From Bauldia sp. (GTDB lineage: Bacteria > Pseudomonadota > Alphaproteobacteria > Rhizobiales > Kaistiaceae): a DNA stretch of 64,000 nucleotides. The stretch spans positions 434,001 to 498,000 of the forward strand of contig JAHCJY010000002.1 of assembly GCA_026126065.1 (NCBI GenBank). Reading direction: 5' to 3'. Of this stretch, positions 10,118 through 18,954 are shown in pieces. A model generated the notes under the pieces. It searched no databases, was not told the origin of the DNA, and saw only the letters and a program-made list of their open reading frames with translations. The position numbers and the translations under genes were made by a program. Every line of letters begins with the position of its first letter. Position 1 is the first letter of the stretch.

Positions 10118-13100
10118 CATTCATCGCGCCGGCCTGGCTTCTCGTCTTCGGCGCCGCCGCGCTCGTGCTGCTGCTGCACGCCCGCCGGCGACGCAGCGTC
10201 ACCGTCCCAAGCGTCCAGATCTGGCGTCTGATCGAGAGCGCCGGGAGCCGGCGGCCGAACATCCGCCGGCCGCCGCCGAGTCTTCCGCTCCTGCTCCAGT
10301 TGCTCGCCCTCCTCATCGCCGCGCTCGCCCTCGCCCAGCCGCGCTTCGGAGCCGCGCCCGACGATCACGTCGTCTTCCTCCTCGATGCCTCCGGCAGCAT
10401 GCGGACGACCGACCTGGCCCCGACGCGGTTCGACGCGGCCCGGACCCGCCTCGCCGGGATGGTCGAGACCCTCGGCGAGGCCGGAACGACCCGCATCTCG
10501 GTGATCGTAGCTTCAGCCGAGCCGGCGTTTGCGGTGGCCAGGCAGATCGAGGCCGGTGGAATCCTCCCTCTCCTCTCCGGGCTCGCGCCGCGGGATGGGG
10601 CGGCGGACTGGGCGGCCGCCGCAAGGCTCATCCCGGCCGTCGCGCGCGACGGCGAGACGATCCGGGTCGTGGCGCTCACCGATGATGACGCCGCCACCGC
10701 CGCCATCGCGGCGGCGCTGCCCGGCATGGCCGTCGAAGCCGTGCCGTTCGGAACCCCGGTCCCGAACCGCGCACTTACCGCGATCGTGACGCCCATCGAC
10801 GCGATCGCCGGCGTGTGGAGCGTCGCGGGCACCGTGCATCAATTCGGCGAGGCCGAGGCCGTGCCCGTGGACATCGCGGTCCTGTTTCGCCGCGCCGGCG
10901 ACGACGCCTATCTCGATTTCGGCACGATCGCCGTCACGCCGTCGGAGGCGCCGGTCGCCGCGACCGATGATGCGATGCCGCCCACGCGGACGGACTTCGC
11001 CGCCGAGCTCCGGTTCCCCGGGCCGGGCTCGCTGATTCTCCGCCTCCCGCCCGACATCGCGCCGCAGGACGACGCCACCTACTTCGTCCTCCAGCCAGCC
11101 ACGCCGGCACGCGTCCTCCTGATCGGCAACGCCCGGCCCGACCTCGTCCGGGCCCTCGGCGCCGCGGGGGTCGCGCTGTCGCAGGCCGACACCCTGCCGG
11201 CCGACCGCGGCGCGGCCTTCGACCTCGTCATCGTCAGCGATGTTGCCGTCGACCGGCAGCCGGCCACCAGCGTCCTGTGGCTGGAACGCGGCCGCCTCGC
11301 ATCGGAACCCGAGCCGGTTCCACTCGCCGACGCCTATTTCATCGCCTGGGATCGGGCGCATCCGCTGTCGGCGGAAATCGACTGGTCCGACGTTGCGGTA
11401 CCGCGGGCCTTTGCCCTGCCCGCCCGGGACGACGCCACGGTGATCGTTGCCGCCGAGGACGGGCCGATCATCGATGCCCGCACGACGGCCGCCGGCCGCG
11501 ATGTCCGGGTCGCGCTCGGCATCGATGCATCGCGGTGGGGCGAGGCGGCGAGCCTGCCGCTGTTCATCGCCAACCTCATCGACTGGCTCGCCGTTCCGGC
11601 CGGAGGCGGCGCCGGCTGCCTGGTCGACGCGCCGTGCCGCTTCCCCGCGGGCTTCACCCTTGCCGGGATCGCAGCGCCGGATTTCACGCCCGCCGCAGGG
11701 CCTGCCGCCGGGACCTTCCTGCCGGAGACCGCGGGATTCCATCTCTTCACCGGGCACGGCCGGACGATCGAGGTCGCGGTAAACCGCGACGGAGTGACGG
11801 AGAGCATCCCGCCGGAAACGCCCGCGGGCGTCGCCTACGCTCCGCCCACCGCCTTCTGGTGGCGTGTCCTCCTCGGTCTGGCGCTGGCGGTGCTGGCGAT
11901 CGAGGCGTTGGTCGCCGGACGTGGCGCCGAGCGCTTCTTCCGCCGCGGCGCGCTCCGGGGACGCGACGGCAGCGCCCGGCGGCGCCGCTTCCAGCTCGTC
12001 CTCCGCGGCCTCGCCCTCGCCGCGCTCGTGGCCGCCCTCGTGCCGGCCCCCTTCCCGGCGCGCGCTCCCACGGAGGCGATCGTCGTCGTCGATGCGACGG
12101 CGCCAACCGCCGGCGGCATCCCCGAAGGGCCTGGCCGCGTGGTGGCCGACAATCCGGCATTCCTGCAACGGGACATCGACGGTGTCGACGAGACTTCGGC
12201 CGGCCTCCGGTCCCCGGCGGGCATCGACCTTGAAGGCGCGCTCCGTCTCGCCGCAGCGCAGCTTCCCGCGGACATCGCGGGACGGATCGTCGTGACCGGA
12301 AACGGCGTGGCGACCACGGGCGATGCGATGGCCGCAATCCCGGAACTCGGCGAGCGTGGCATCCCGGTGGATATCCTGACCGTTCCCGCGATGGCGCCCG
12401 GCGAGGTTCTCGTCACCGCGGTCGAACCACCGCAGGCGTTGTTCGCGGGCGACCGCTTCACGCTCAACGCGTTCATTGCCAGCGCTGCCGCCGGTCCCGC
12501 GACCGTGACCATCCTTCGCGACGGCGAGGCGGTTTCCGCGCTCACCGTCGATCTCATCCCCGGCAGCAATCGCATCGAGGTGGCCTTCGAACCCGTCAGC
12601 GCGGGCGAGCACCTCTTCGAGGTCGCCGTGACGAAACCGGGCGACGTCACGGAGGCGAACAACCGCGACGGCGCCCTCGTCACGGTCCGCGCTGCCCCCA
12701 CGGTCATGGTGGTCGCGCCCGACGCCGAGTGGGGCGAGGTCTTTGCCGGGGCGCTGCGCATCCAGGGCTTCGACGCCAGCGTCGTCGCGCCGAACCGGAC
12801 GCCGCACCGGATGGGTCTGTGGCTCGACTACGACCTCGTCGTGCTCATGAACCTGCCGGCGATCGACCTCACCACGGCGCAGCAGGCGCTTCTCGCCGAC
12901 CTCGTCGAGGTTCACGGCCGCGGCCTTCTCATCCTCGGCGGCGAAAGCGCCTTTGGCCCGGGCGGATACTTCCAGACGGACCTCGAGCGCATCTCGCCCC
13001 TTTCGTCGCGCGTCCCGCAGGACGCTCCGGGCGCGGCGATCGTGTTCGTACTCGACCGTTCCGGCAGCATGATTGCGCCGGTCGGCGACACGAACCGCCT

Positions 13101-14415
13101 CGCCATCGCCAAGGAAGCGACGATCGCGGCGATGGAGCTCCTCCATCCCGAAACGCAGGTCGGCGTCGTCGTCTTCGATTCCGAGGCGCATCGGATCCTG
13201 CCGCTCCAGCGGAAGAACGAAGCCGCGCTCGAAGCAGCGCTGGCGCCTCTCCAGCCGGGCGGCGGCACCGAGCTGTACCCGGGCATCGCCGACGCGGTGG
13301 AGCAGCTCCTGACCACCGACGCGCAGGCAAAGCACATCGTCGTCATGACCGATGGCCTCCTCGGGCCGCGCGACTTCGCGCCGATCATCGCGGAGGCGAC
13401 GGCCGGCGGCATCACGATATCGGCGGTCGCCATCGGCAGCGCCGCCGACTTCCAGCGCGCCTCGCTGATCGCCCGCCTCGGCGGCGGTGCGTTCCATGCG
13501 ACGCAGGATTTCCGCGCGCTGCCCAGCATCCTGTCGCAGGAGGCGATGATGCTGTCGCGCTCGCCCCTCGAAGTGCGCGAGACGCCGGTCTTCTGGCTCG
13601 ACCGCTCGGCTCCTTTCCTCGCCGGGCTGCCCGCCGCGCTGCCGCCGCTGGACGCCTATGTCGTCACCACGGCCCGCGCCGGCGCGACGCTCCATCTCGG
13701 TGCCCAGGACGAGGAAGGCGAACTGGTGCCGATCCTCGCTTCGTGGCGCTACGGCAACGGCGAGGTGGCGGCCTTCGCCTCGCACGGCGCCGGCATCGGC
13801 TCGCAGCGCTGGCTCGGCATGGCGGAGTATCCCCTGTTCTGGGGCCAGATCGCGCGCCACCTCGTGCAGGTGCGACCGGGCGTCGGGTTGTGGGCCGATG
13901 CCGCCCGCCACGGCGACGCCGTGACGATCGAACTGGCCGCCCTCGATGTCGCCGGCCTGCCGCTGGCCGACGCCGCTCCCGTCATCGAGCTTCCCGCCGG
14001 CGTCACGGCCACGCCGTTCCGCGAGTTGGAACCGGGCCGCTACGAAACGACGGTGATGCGACCCGCTGCCGGACGCCTCGACGCGACGGTTCGGCTGGAG
14101 GACTTCAGCGTGGCCACGCCCACCTGGTTCGGCTATCCGGCGGCACTCGATTTCACGTCCGCGCGGCCGGACGACCTCGCGCGGATCGCAGCCGCGACCG
14201 GTGGCCAGCGGGTGACCGCCCTTCCCGCAGCACCGGCGCTGGAATGGACGTTGGCGCCGATCTGGCGCCCATGGATCGCCATCGCGCTGGCGTTCTTCCT
14301 CGCCGATCTGTGGGTTCGCTATGGAGCTATCCGCAGCCTGGGCAGACGGAGTGCTGCGCCAGTGACCGAGCGCGCACCGGACCCGGCACCATGGCTGGGA
14401 TCGAGCGCCGCCTAG
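10114..14415 (+). CDS. Giant membrane protein with BatA-type N-terminus and two VWA domains
   Basis: A 1433-residue protein that looks like two BatA/BatB-type proteins fused. It starts with a BatA-like two-helix anchor (PAWLLVFGAAALVLLL, then LLLQLLALLIAALALAQPRFG) and a first von Willebrand A domain with the MIDAS start LLDASGSM (about residue 89). Two more membrane helices follow at about 581-605 and 627-650. The second half has an extracytoplasmic region, a second VWA domain with VLDRSGSM (about residue 980), and a last membrane helix at about 1380-1405. VWA domains bind a divalent metal and mediate assembly. No MoxR ATPase or DUF58 gene, the usual partners, is next to it. It converges on the MxaJ-like gene with 18 bases between. 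mxaACKL proteins for methanol dehydrogenase assembly are a possible functional parallel (inference). Confidence 0.85.
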   Translation: MTFIAPAWLLVFGAAALVLLLHARRRRSVTVPSVQIWRLIESAGSRRPNIRRPPPSLPLLLQLLALLIAALALAQPRFGAAPDDHVVFLLDASGSMRTTDLAPTRFDAARTRLAGMVETLGEAGTTRISVIVASAEPAFAVARQIEAGGILPLLSGLAPRDGAADWAAAARLIPAVARDGETIRVVALTDDDAATAAIAAALPGMAVEAVPFGTPVPNRALTAIVTPIDAIAGVWSVAGTVHQFGEAEAVPVDIAVLFRRAGDDAYLDFGTIAVTPSEAPVAATDDAMPPTRTDFAAELRFPGPGSLILRLPPDIAPQDDATYFVLQPATPARVLLIGNARPDLVRALGAAGVALSQADTLPADRGAAFDLVIVSDVAVDRQPATSVLWLERGRLASEPEPVPLADAYFIAWDRAHPLSAEIDWSDVAVPRAFALPARDDATVIVAAEDGPIIDARTTAAGRDVRVALGIDASRWGEAASLPLFIANLIDWLAVPAGGGAGCLVDAPCRFPAGFTLAGIAAPDFTPAAGPAAGTFLPETAGFHLFTGHGRTIEVAVNRDGVTESIPPETPAGVAYAPPTAFWWRVLLGLALAVLAIEALVAGRGAERFFRRGALRGRDGSARRRRFQLVLRGLALAALVAALVPAPFPARAPTEAIVVVDATAPTAGGIPEGPGRVVADNPAFLQRDIDGVDETSAGLRSPAGIDLEGALRLAAAQLPADIAGRIVVTGNGVATTGDAMAAIPELGERGIPVDILTVPAMAPGEVLVTAVEPPQALFAGDRFTLNAFIASAAAGPATVTILRDGEAVSALTVDLIPGSNRIEVAFEPVSAGEHLFEVAVTKPGDVTEANNRDGALVTVRAAPTVMVVAPDAEWGEVFAGALRIQGFDASVVAPNRTPHRMGLWLDYDLVVLMNLPAIDLTTAQQALLADLVEVHGRGLLILGGESAFGPGGYFQTDLERISPLSSRVPQDAPGAAIVFVLDRSGSMIAPVGDTNRLAIAKEATIAAMELLHPETQVGVVVFDSEAHRILPLQRKNEAALEAALAPLQPGGGTELYPGIADAVEQLLTTDAQAKHIVVMTDGLLGPRDFAPIIAEATAGGITISAVAIGSAADFQRASLIARLGGGAFHATQDFRALPSILSQEAMMLSRSPLEVRETPVFWLDRSAPFLAGLPAALPPLDAYVVTTARAGATLHLGAQDEEGELVPILASWRYGNGEVAAFASHGAGIGSQRWLGMAEYPLFWGQIARHLVQVRPGVGLWADAARHGDAVTIELAALDVAGLPLADAAPVIELPAGVTATPFRELEPGRYETTVMRPAAGRLDATVRLEDFSVATPTWFGYPAALDFTSARPDDLARIAAATGGQRVTALPAAPALEWTLAPIWRPWIAIALAFFLADLWVRYGAIRSLGRRSAAPVTERAPDPAPWLGSSAA

Positions 14416-14433
14416 GTGGTCCCGGCCACCGTG

Positions 14434-15279
14434 CTACGGATTGCGCCGGAGGACGTCCGGCATCACGTCGAGGTAGAGCTGCGCCAGTTCGCCGCCGGCG
14501 GTGAGATCGGCGATCGCCTCGTCGATCAGCGTCCTGAGGAAATTGTCGACCGACTGGAGCGCCATGCCGAGGTTTCGCGTCGGCAGCGTGAGAGATCCGG
14601 TCGAGATGAGCGTGATCTGCGCAGGATCGACATAAGGCTGCTGCAGCCAGGGCTCCCAGATGAAGCCGGCGTCGACCGTGCCGTCGAGGACGCGGGTGAG
14701 CACGGAATTGCTGGTCGGCAGCGGAAAGCGGCGCCACGCCTGATCGGCGGGAAGCGTTCGGAAGAAGGCCGTGACGGTGCCGTCGACGGAAGTCATGGAC
14801 TGCGTGGCGATCGGCCGGTCGCGCGGCACCTCGAAGAGATCGGCGTAGGTGCCGGCCCGCGCGATCGCAACATACGGGATGCTGGCATAGGCGGCGGTGA
14901 AGGTGAGCCATTCCGGGTAGACGCCACCGGTGAGCAGCTCCATTCCGAGCAGCGCGTCGCAATTGTTGGTGAGGAAGATGAAGACCTCGTCCTCGCTGAT
15001 CGGGATACCGTCAAGACCGGTGACCCGTATGGTCGGCTGGATGTCGAAGAAGGCAGCGTCGAGGAAGAGCGCCTCCGCGATGAGCTCGGCCGCCGCGCGG
15101 TCGAGCGGCGCTGAGGGCGCCTGCGGGTAAATGCAGAACGTGATCGCCTCACCGTCGAGGCGGTTGGTGCGATCGAGGAATTCCGGACCGATCTCCGGCT
15201 GTGCGACCGCCGGAGCGGCGCCCCGCGCAATCATGACGAGGGCGAGTACCGCGCCGAGGGCCATCGTTGTTCGGTTCAT
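14434..15279 (-). CDS. Quinoprotein-associated periplasmic solute-binding-type protein (MxaJ/XoxJ-like)
   Basis: 281 residues with a clear Sec signal peptide (MNRTTMALGAVLALVMIARGAAPAVAQ). The mature part has the type-2 periplasmic binding fold pattern ending in a DGTVDAGFIWEPWL hinge, and the segment CDALLGMELLTG...WLTFTAAYASIPYVAIAR resembles MxaJ and XoxJ, which accompany quinoprotein alcohol dehydrogenases. The ATG at 15279 follows GAAGGG; longer open frame upstream is not coding. It lies 94 bases downstream of the dehydrogenase, behind a strong hairpin, so it is probably expressed at a lower level from the same transcript. MxaJ-type proteins are thought to help dehydrogenase maturation or activation rather than import. 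Confidence 0.8.
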   Translation of the reverse strand: MNRTTMALGAVLALVMIARGAAPAVAQPEIGPEFLDRTNRLDGEAITFCIYPQAPSAPLDRAAAELIAEALFLDAAFFDIQPTIRVTGLDGIPISEDEVFIFLTNNCDALLGMELLTGGVYPEWLTFTAAYASIPYVAIARAGTYADLFEVPRDRPIATQSMTSVDGTVTAFFRTLPADQAWRRFPLPTSNSVLTRVLDGTVDAGFIWEPWLQQPYVDPAQITLISTGSLTLPTRNLGMALQSVDNFLRTLIDEAIADLTAGGELAQLYLDVMPDVLRRNP

Positions 15280-15330
15280 CGATGCGCCCTTCGGAATGCC
15301 GGCGAGCCTGGTGTCGCCCTGCAAAGGAAA

Positions 15331-15356
15331 GGCGTGCGGGGTTTCCCCCGCACGCC
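15331..15356 (-). terminator. Strong hairpin after the PQQ dehydrogenase gene
   Basis: GGCGTGCGGGG and CCCCGCACGCC form an 11-bp perfect stem with a 4-base loop, followed on the minus strand by TTTCCTTTGC. It lies between the dehydrogenase stop and the MxaJ-like start and is likely an intrinsic (perhaps partial) terminator. Confidence 0.7.
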
Positions 15357-15373
15357 GATTGTCGGTCCGTCGC

Positions 15374-17125
15374 CTAGCCTTCCGGCAGGGCGAAGACGTA
15401 GAGCATGTTCCCGCCCGACGGGAACCGGATCTCCGGCGTCCGGGCCCTGTAGCGGCCGTTGCCGCCGACCGGGAAGGCGATGTACTGCGTGCCATCGACT
15501 TCGTAGGTCATCGGGTAGCCACGGAGCGAGGCGCTGACGCGCTGCTCCCACAGGATCTCGCCGTCCGTCGCGCGGTAGACGCGAAGGAGGTTGGCGTCGT
15601 CACCGGTGACGACGAGGCCGCCACCCGTGGTGAGCACCGACGAGCCGAAGCCCGCCCGCTGGATGTGCTGCCACAGGAACTCGCCGGTCTCGACGCTGAC
15701 CGCCGTGAACGCGCCGACATTGCCGTTGGCGCCTTCCCAGATCACCGCACGCGTGCGCGCCGAGCCGTGGTGGGCGCCGATGGTCGGCGTCACTTCGTTC
15801 AGCGTGTAGAAGTTGCACACATTGTTGACGGGCGCGTAGATCGCGTTCGTCTGCGGGCTGTAGGCCGGCGACTGCCAGTTGATGCCACCGCCTGCGCTCG
15901 GGCAGACGAAGGTCTCGACGCCGATCGGCACCATCAGTTCGGGGTTCGAGATACCACGACGGTTTTCGGGCTCAACATCGACCATCGCGTTCTGGTAGTT
16001 GGTCGGCGTCGCCCACAGGAAGTCCCCCGTGGCGGCGTCGAGCGTCCAGACGATGCCGGTCTTGCCTGGGATGCCGGTCACGACCGTCCGGGTCTCGCCC
16101 GGGGTCAGGTCGTCGGCGATCCACTGCACCTCGCCGGCGGTCGGCGCGACGGCCGTGTCGACGACCATGCGGGCGAAGGGATGGTCGAGGTCCCAGTACT
16201 CGTTCGCCATATGCTGGAAGTACCAGACGATCTCGCCGGTATCCTCGTCGATGGCGATGGTCGAGTTGGTGTACAGCACATCGCCGTCACCGGTGCCGCG
16301 CTGCGGCGAGCCCCACGGAATCGGCACCGCGACGCCGTAGTAGATGAGGCCGAGCTCGGGGGCGTAGGCGCCCGCGTTCCAGGCCGAACCGCCGTAGCGG
16401 GCCTCGAGCGGAACGCCGTTCCACGTCTCGTCGCCGAACTCGCCCGGCCCCGGGATCGTGTAGGTCCGCCACAGCTCCTCGCCGGTCTCGGTGTCGTGCG
16501 CCGAGATCCAGCAGCGGCTGTTGATGTAGTAGCAGCCGGACATGCCGGCGATCAGCTTGCCGCCGAAGATCTGCGGCCCGCCGGAGTAGTGGTGGCCGAT
16601 GGTCCAGTCGCCGACCTGCTGTTCCCACACCACTTCGCCGGTGCGGACATCGAGCGCGATCAGGAACGCGTCGTGGGTGGCGATGTACAGCTTGTCCCCG
16701 TACAGCACCGGGTTGCGGTTGCCGCAGGCGAGGCCCGCCGCATGATCGACGACGTCGCGGCGATACTCCCACAGCAGGGCGCCGTTGGTCGCATCCACGG
16801 CCTGCGTGAAGTCGCAGCCCTGGACCATGAACATGACGCCGTCATGCACGAGCGGCGTCATCTCGTTGCTCGCCGGGTCGAGCGTCACCGCCCAGGCAAG
16901 GTTCAGGTCGTCGACGTTGTCGGCGTTGACCTGGTCGAGCGGGCTGTAGCCCCAGTTGCCGTAGTTGCGACGCCACATCAGCCAGTCGCCGTCGGCCGGA
17001 TTGGCCAGCATCTCGTCAGTGACCGGCGTCCAGTTGTCGAACGCTGTGGTCTGCGCCGTCGCGGCAATGGGTGTTCCGGCAATCGCGCCGAACACCGCCA
17101 GTTTGAGTAATCCCCTGTATCTCAT
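15374..17125 (-). CDS. PQQ-dependent alcohol dehydrogenase-type quinoprotein with altered metal site
   Basis: 583 residues: signal peptide cut near AATAQ, then an eight-bladed propeller with tryptophan-docking motifs such as LDVRTGEVVW, HDTETGEELW and GKTGIVWTLDAATGDFLW. In methanol/ethanol dehydrogenases the metal is held by a Glu, an Asn and an Asp near PQQ. Here the catalytic Asp is kept in WDLD (Asp312, with Asp314 in the position typical of lanthanide enzymes), but the Glu position reads SGCYY (Cys198) and the Asn position reads GVAVP (Val267). The vicinal Cys-Cys pair is reduced to one Cys (Cys134 in LACGNRNP). The ATG at 17125 follows GGGAGG. The cytochrome c gene upstream is the likely electron acceptor. 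Substrate cannot be told from sequence. Confidence 0.85.
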   Translation of the reverse strand: MRYRGLLKLAVFGAIAGTPIAATAQTTAFDNWTPVTDEMLANPADGDWLMWRRNYGNWGYSPLDQVNADNVDDLNLAWAVTLDPASNEMTPLVHDGVMFMVQGCDFTQAVDATNGALLWEYRRDVVDHAAGLACGNRNPVLYGDKLYIATHDAFLIALDVRTGEVVWEQQVGDWTIGHHYSGGPQIFGGKLIAGMSGCYYINSRCWISAHDTETGEELWRTYTIPGPGEFGDETWNGVPLEARYGGSAWNAGAYAPELGLIYYGVAVPIPWGSPQRGTGDGDVLYTNSTIAIDEDTGEIVWYFQHMANEYWDLDHPFARMVVDTAVAPTAGEVQWIADDLTPGETRTVVTGIPGKTGIVWTLDAATGDFLWATPTNYQNAMVDVEPENRRGISNPELMVPIGVETFVCPSAGGGINWQSPAYSPQTNAIYAPVNNVCNFYTLNEVTPTIGAHHGSARTRAVIWEGANGNVGAFTAVSVETGEFLWQHIQRAGFGSSVLTTGGGLVVTGDDANLLRVYRATDGEILWEQRVSASLRGYPMTYEVDGTQYIAFPVGGNGRYRARTPEIRFPSGGNMLYVFALPEG

Positions 17126-17160
17126 TCCAACTCCCTCCCTTGTTCCTTGTTGGCAGCTGC

Positions 17161-17183
17161 CACCGGCCCAGTCGGGGCCGGTG
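17161..17183 (-). terminator. Hairpin between cytochrome c and PQQ dehydrogenase genes
   Basis: CACCGGCCC and GGGCCGGTG pair perfectly (9 bp, 5-base loop) in the 93-base gap between the two genes. No T-run follows on the minus strand, so an attenuator or mRNA processing signal that sets the two expression levels apart is as likely as a terminator. Confidence 0.5.
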
Positions 17184-17218
17184 AATTGGCGACGGCCATC
17201 CCCCCTCGTGCCGCGCCG

Positions 17219-17713
17219 CTATGGCGCGGCGGGAGGCGGCGGACCGAAAATGATTGCCCCGAGCGCTGCCTCGTCTGTCGGCAGTTCGGTCTCGCCCGCG
17301 GGATAGTTGTTGCTCTTCAGGATCAGCGCGATGATCCCGGCGGTCTGCGCGGGGGTCATCGTGCCCGGCCGGTCGGCGGGCATGTTTTCCTGCGTGAACT
17401 GGAAGAGCTCCAGCAGTGTCCGGCTCTCCCAGTATTGCGTGAATGCAAAGCCCGCGAGCGGCGGCGCGAGCGCCGTGCCGTTCAGCGTGGCGCCATGGCA
17501 GGTGACGCAGCTCCGCGTGTAGAGGGCCCGAATCTCCTCGGCCTGTGCTTCCGTGTAGACGCCGGTCAGCGCTGTGCCGGCGGTCTCGTCGGCGGGAGCC
17601 GCCGCGTCAGGCGTGGGCGGCGTTCCCTGGGCGATGGACAGCCCGGCGCCACTGCAGGTGAGGAGGGCTGCGCCGATCGAGATTGAAAGAATGCGGGTAG
17701 AAAGCCGCGGCAT
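17219..17713 (-). CDS. Periplasmic mono-haem cytochrome c
   Basis: 164 residues with a Sec signal peptide (MPRLSTRILSISIGAALLTC, processed near LSIAQG), a Pro/Ala linker and one haem site SCVTCH (Cys69, Cys72, His73). A Met in NMPADRPG is a candidate axial ligand, as in class I cytochromes, and the C-terminus is Pro-rich. The ATG at 17713 follows GAAGGAA; an ATG at 17752 would put 13 residues before the signal peptide. It is the first gene before the PQQ dehydrogenase, so it should carry electrons from PQQ to the respiratory chain, like cytochrome c550 of ethanol oxidation systems. Confidence 0.88.
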   Translation of the reverse strand: MPRLSTRILSISIGAALLTCSGAGLSIAQGTPPTPDAAAPADETAGTALTGVYTEAQAEEIRALYTRSCVTCHGATLNGTALAPPLAGFAFTQYWESRTLLELFQFTQENMPADRPGTMTPAQTAGIIALILKSNNYPAGETELPTDEAALGAIIFGPPPPAAP

Positions 17714-17801
17714 TGCTGGATTCCTTCGAGTAGGTTCAGGGTGTGCGCGCACGCACGCGGCCCCGAAAAGAGAGAGTCATTTGGTCGCAGGTGTGGCACA
17801 A

Positions 17802-17817
17802 CAACCCAATTGGGTTG
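17802..17817. promoter_or_regulatory. 16-bp perfect palindrome CAACCCAATTGGGTTG, copy 2
   Basis: Second exact copy, in the divergent region between the cytochrome c gene (start 17713) and the ABC transporter operon (start 17947). It is 89 bases upstream of the cytochrome start, and copy 3 begins 59 bases further right. Confidence 0.6.
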
Positions 17818-17834
17818 GAGCGCCAATGGCGCTC
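17818..17834. repeat. Short hairpin between palindrome copies 2 and 3
   Basis: GAGCGCC-AAT-GGCGCTC, a 7-bp perfect stem with a 3-base loop, directly abutting palindrome copy 2. It may be part of the same operator region or belong to the 5' leader of the ABC operon. Confidence 0.45.
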
Positions 17835-17860
17835 GCAACGGGAGGGACATATCCGATGGG

Positions 17861-17876
17861 CAACCCAATTGGGTTG
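17861..17876. promoter_or_regulatory. 16-bp perfect palindrome CAACCCAATTGGGTTG, copy 3
   Basis: Third exact copy, 71-86 bases upstream of the ABC ATPase start at 17947. Spacing to copy 2 is 59 bp start to start, which would allow looping or two bound dimers on roughly similar helix faces. Confidence 0.6.
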
Positions 17877-17946
17877 TGGGTGTCTGCGCGGGCGGCCGCT
17901 AGCGTCGGACATCCTGGAAAGCCCGCACGGAGCAGGTCGGACGGGC

Positions 17947-18948
17947 ATGGTCGGGGGTGATGTGAGCGAAGGGACCGCACCGGTCGTCGAGATCGCCGGC
18001 CTGGGCAAGCGCTATGGCCGGACGCTCGCCCTTGACGGAATTGATCTGTCCATTGGCAGGAACGAGGTTTTCGCGCTTCTCGGCCCGAACGGGGCAGGCA
18101 AAACGACGCTCATCCACATCCTGTGCACGCTTCTGAAGCCCGACACCGGCACGGCGCGGATCGCAGGGTTCGACGTCTCGCGCCAGCCGCTCAAGGCGCG
18201 GCGGCAGCTCGGCGTCGTGTTCCAGGAGCCCAGCCTCGACAGCCGCCTCACCGTCCAGGAGAACCTCAACTTCCACGGCCTGGTGCACCGCGTGCCGTTT
18301 CGCCTCCGGCGGCGGCGGATCACGGAGATGCTGGAACTGGTCGAGCTGACGGAGTGGCGTCACGCATTGGTCCGGACCCTGTCGGCCGGCATGAAGCGGC
18401 GGGTCGAGATCGCCCGCGCGCTCATCCACGACGCGGCGGTCGTGATCCTCGACGAGCCGACCGTCGGCCTCGACGCCCAGTCGCGCGAGCGCATCTGGGC
18501 CTATCTCGGCAAGCTCCGGCGCGAGCGCGAACTGACCCTCATCGTCACGACCCACTACATCGACGAGGTGGACAGCTGCGACCGGGTCTGCATCGTGGAC
18601 CACGGCAAGATTCTGGCGCTCGACACGCCCGAGGCGCTGAGGGCGCGCTATGGCGTCGAGCAGGTCCGCATCACGCCGCGGGACCTTGCGACGCGAACCG
18701 GGATCATGGAGCAGAACCCCAACGCCATTGCCGAGGCCAGTGGCGACATCGTCCTTCCGGGCGCCACGCACGGGGTGGTCGACCGGCTCCTCGGCGGCTT
18801 CGGTACCGGCATCAGCAATATCAGCATCGAACGGCCGAGCCTGGAGAGCGTGTTCCTCACGCTCACCGGCCGCGAGATTCGCGACCAGGCGGCGGAACGA
18901 CCGACCTTGGCCCGGCCCAACGCCCGCACGGGCGAGCCGGTGAACTGA
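17947..18948 (+). CDS. ABC-2 type transporter ATP-binding protein, quinoprotein-associated
   Basis: 333 residues, a typical export-type ABC ATPase: Walker A GPNGAGKT at about residues 46-53, Q-loop VVFQEP, signature LSAGMKRR (a common variant in this subfamily), Walker B VVILDEPTVGLD and the switch histidine in VTTHYIDE. A C-terminal extension of about 80 residues is usual for ABC-2 partners. It resembles the ATPases found with PQQ alcohol dehydrogenases (PedC-type systems, from memory). The start is uncertain between ATG 17947 and GTG 17962, which follows GGGGGTGAT. It heads a compact five-gene operon to 22093. Confidence 0.9.
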   Translation: MVGGDVSEGTAPVVEIAGLGKRYGRTLALDGIDLSIGRNEVFALLGPNGAGKTTLIHILCTLLKPDTGTARIAGFDVSRQPLKARRQLGVVFQEPSLDSRLTVQENLNFHGLVHRVPFRLRRRRITEMLELVELTEWRHALVRTLSAGMKRRVEIARALIHDAAVVILDEPTVGLDAQSRERIWAYLGKLRRERELTLIVTTHYIDEVDSCDRVCIVDHGKILALDTPEALRARYGVEQVRITPRDLATRTGIMEQNPNAIAEASGDIVLPGATHGVVDRLLGGFGTGISNISIERPSLESVFLTLTGREIRDQAAERPTLARPNARTGEPVN

Positions 18949-18954
18949 CCGCCA

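Noticed and set aside
15374-17125. Call as a lanthanide-type XoxF methanol dehydrogenase from the WDLD motif
   Set aside because: The other metal ligands (Glu, Asn) and the vicinal disulfide are missing, so the Asp at +2 alone does not support the call.
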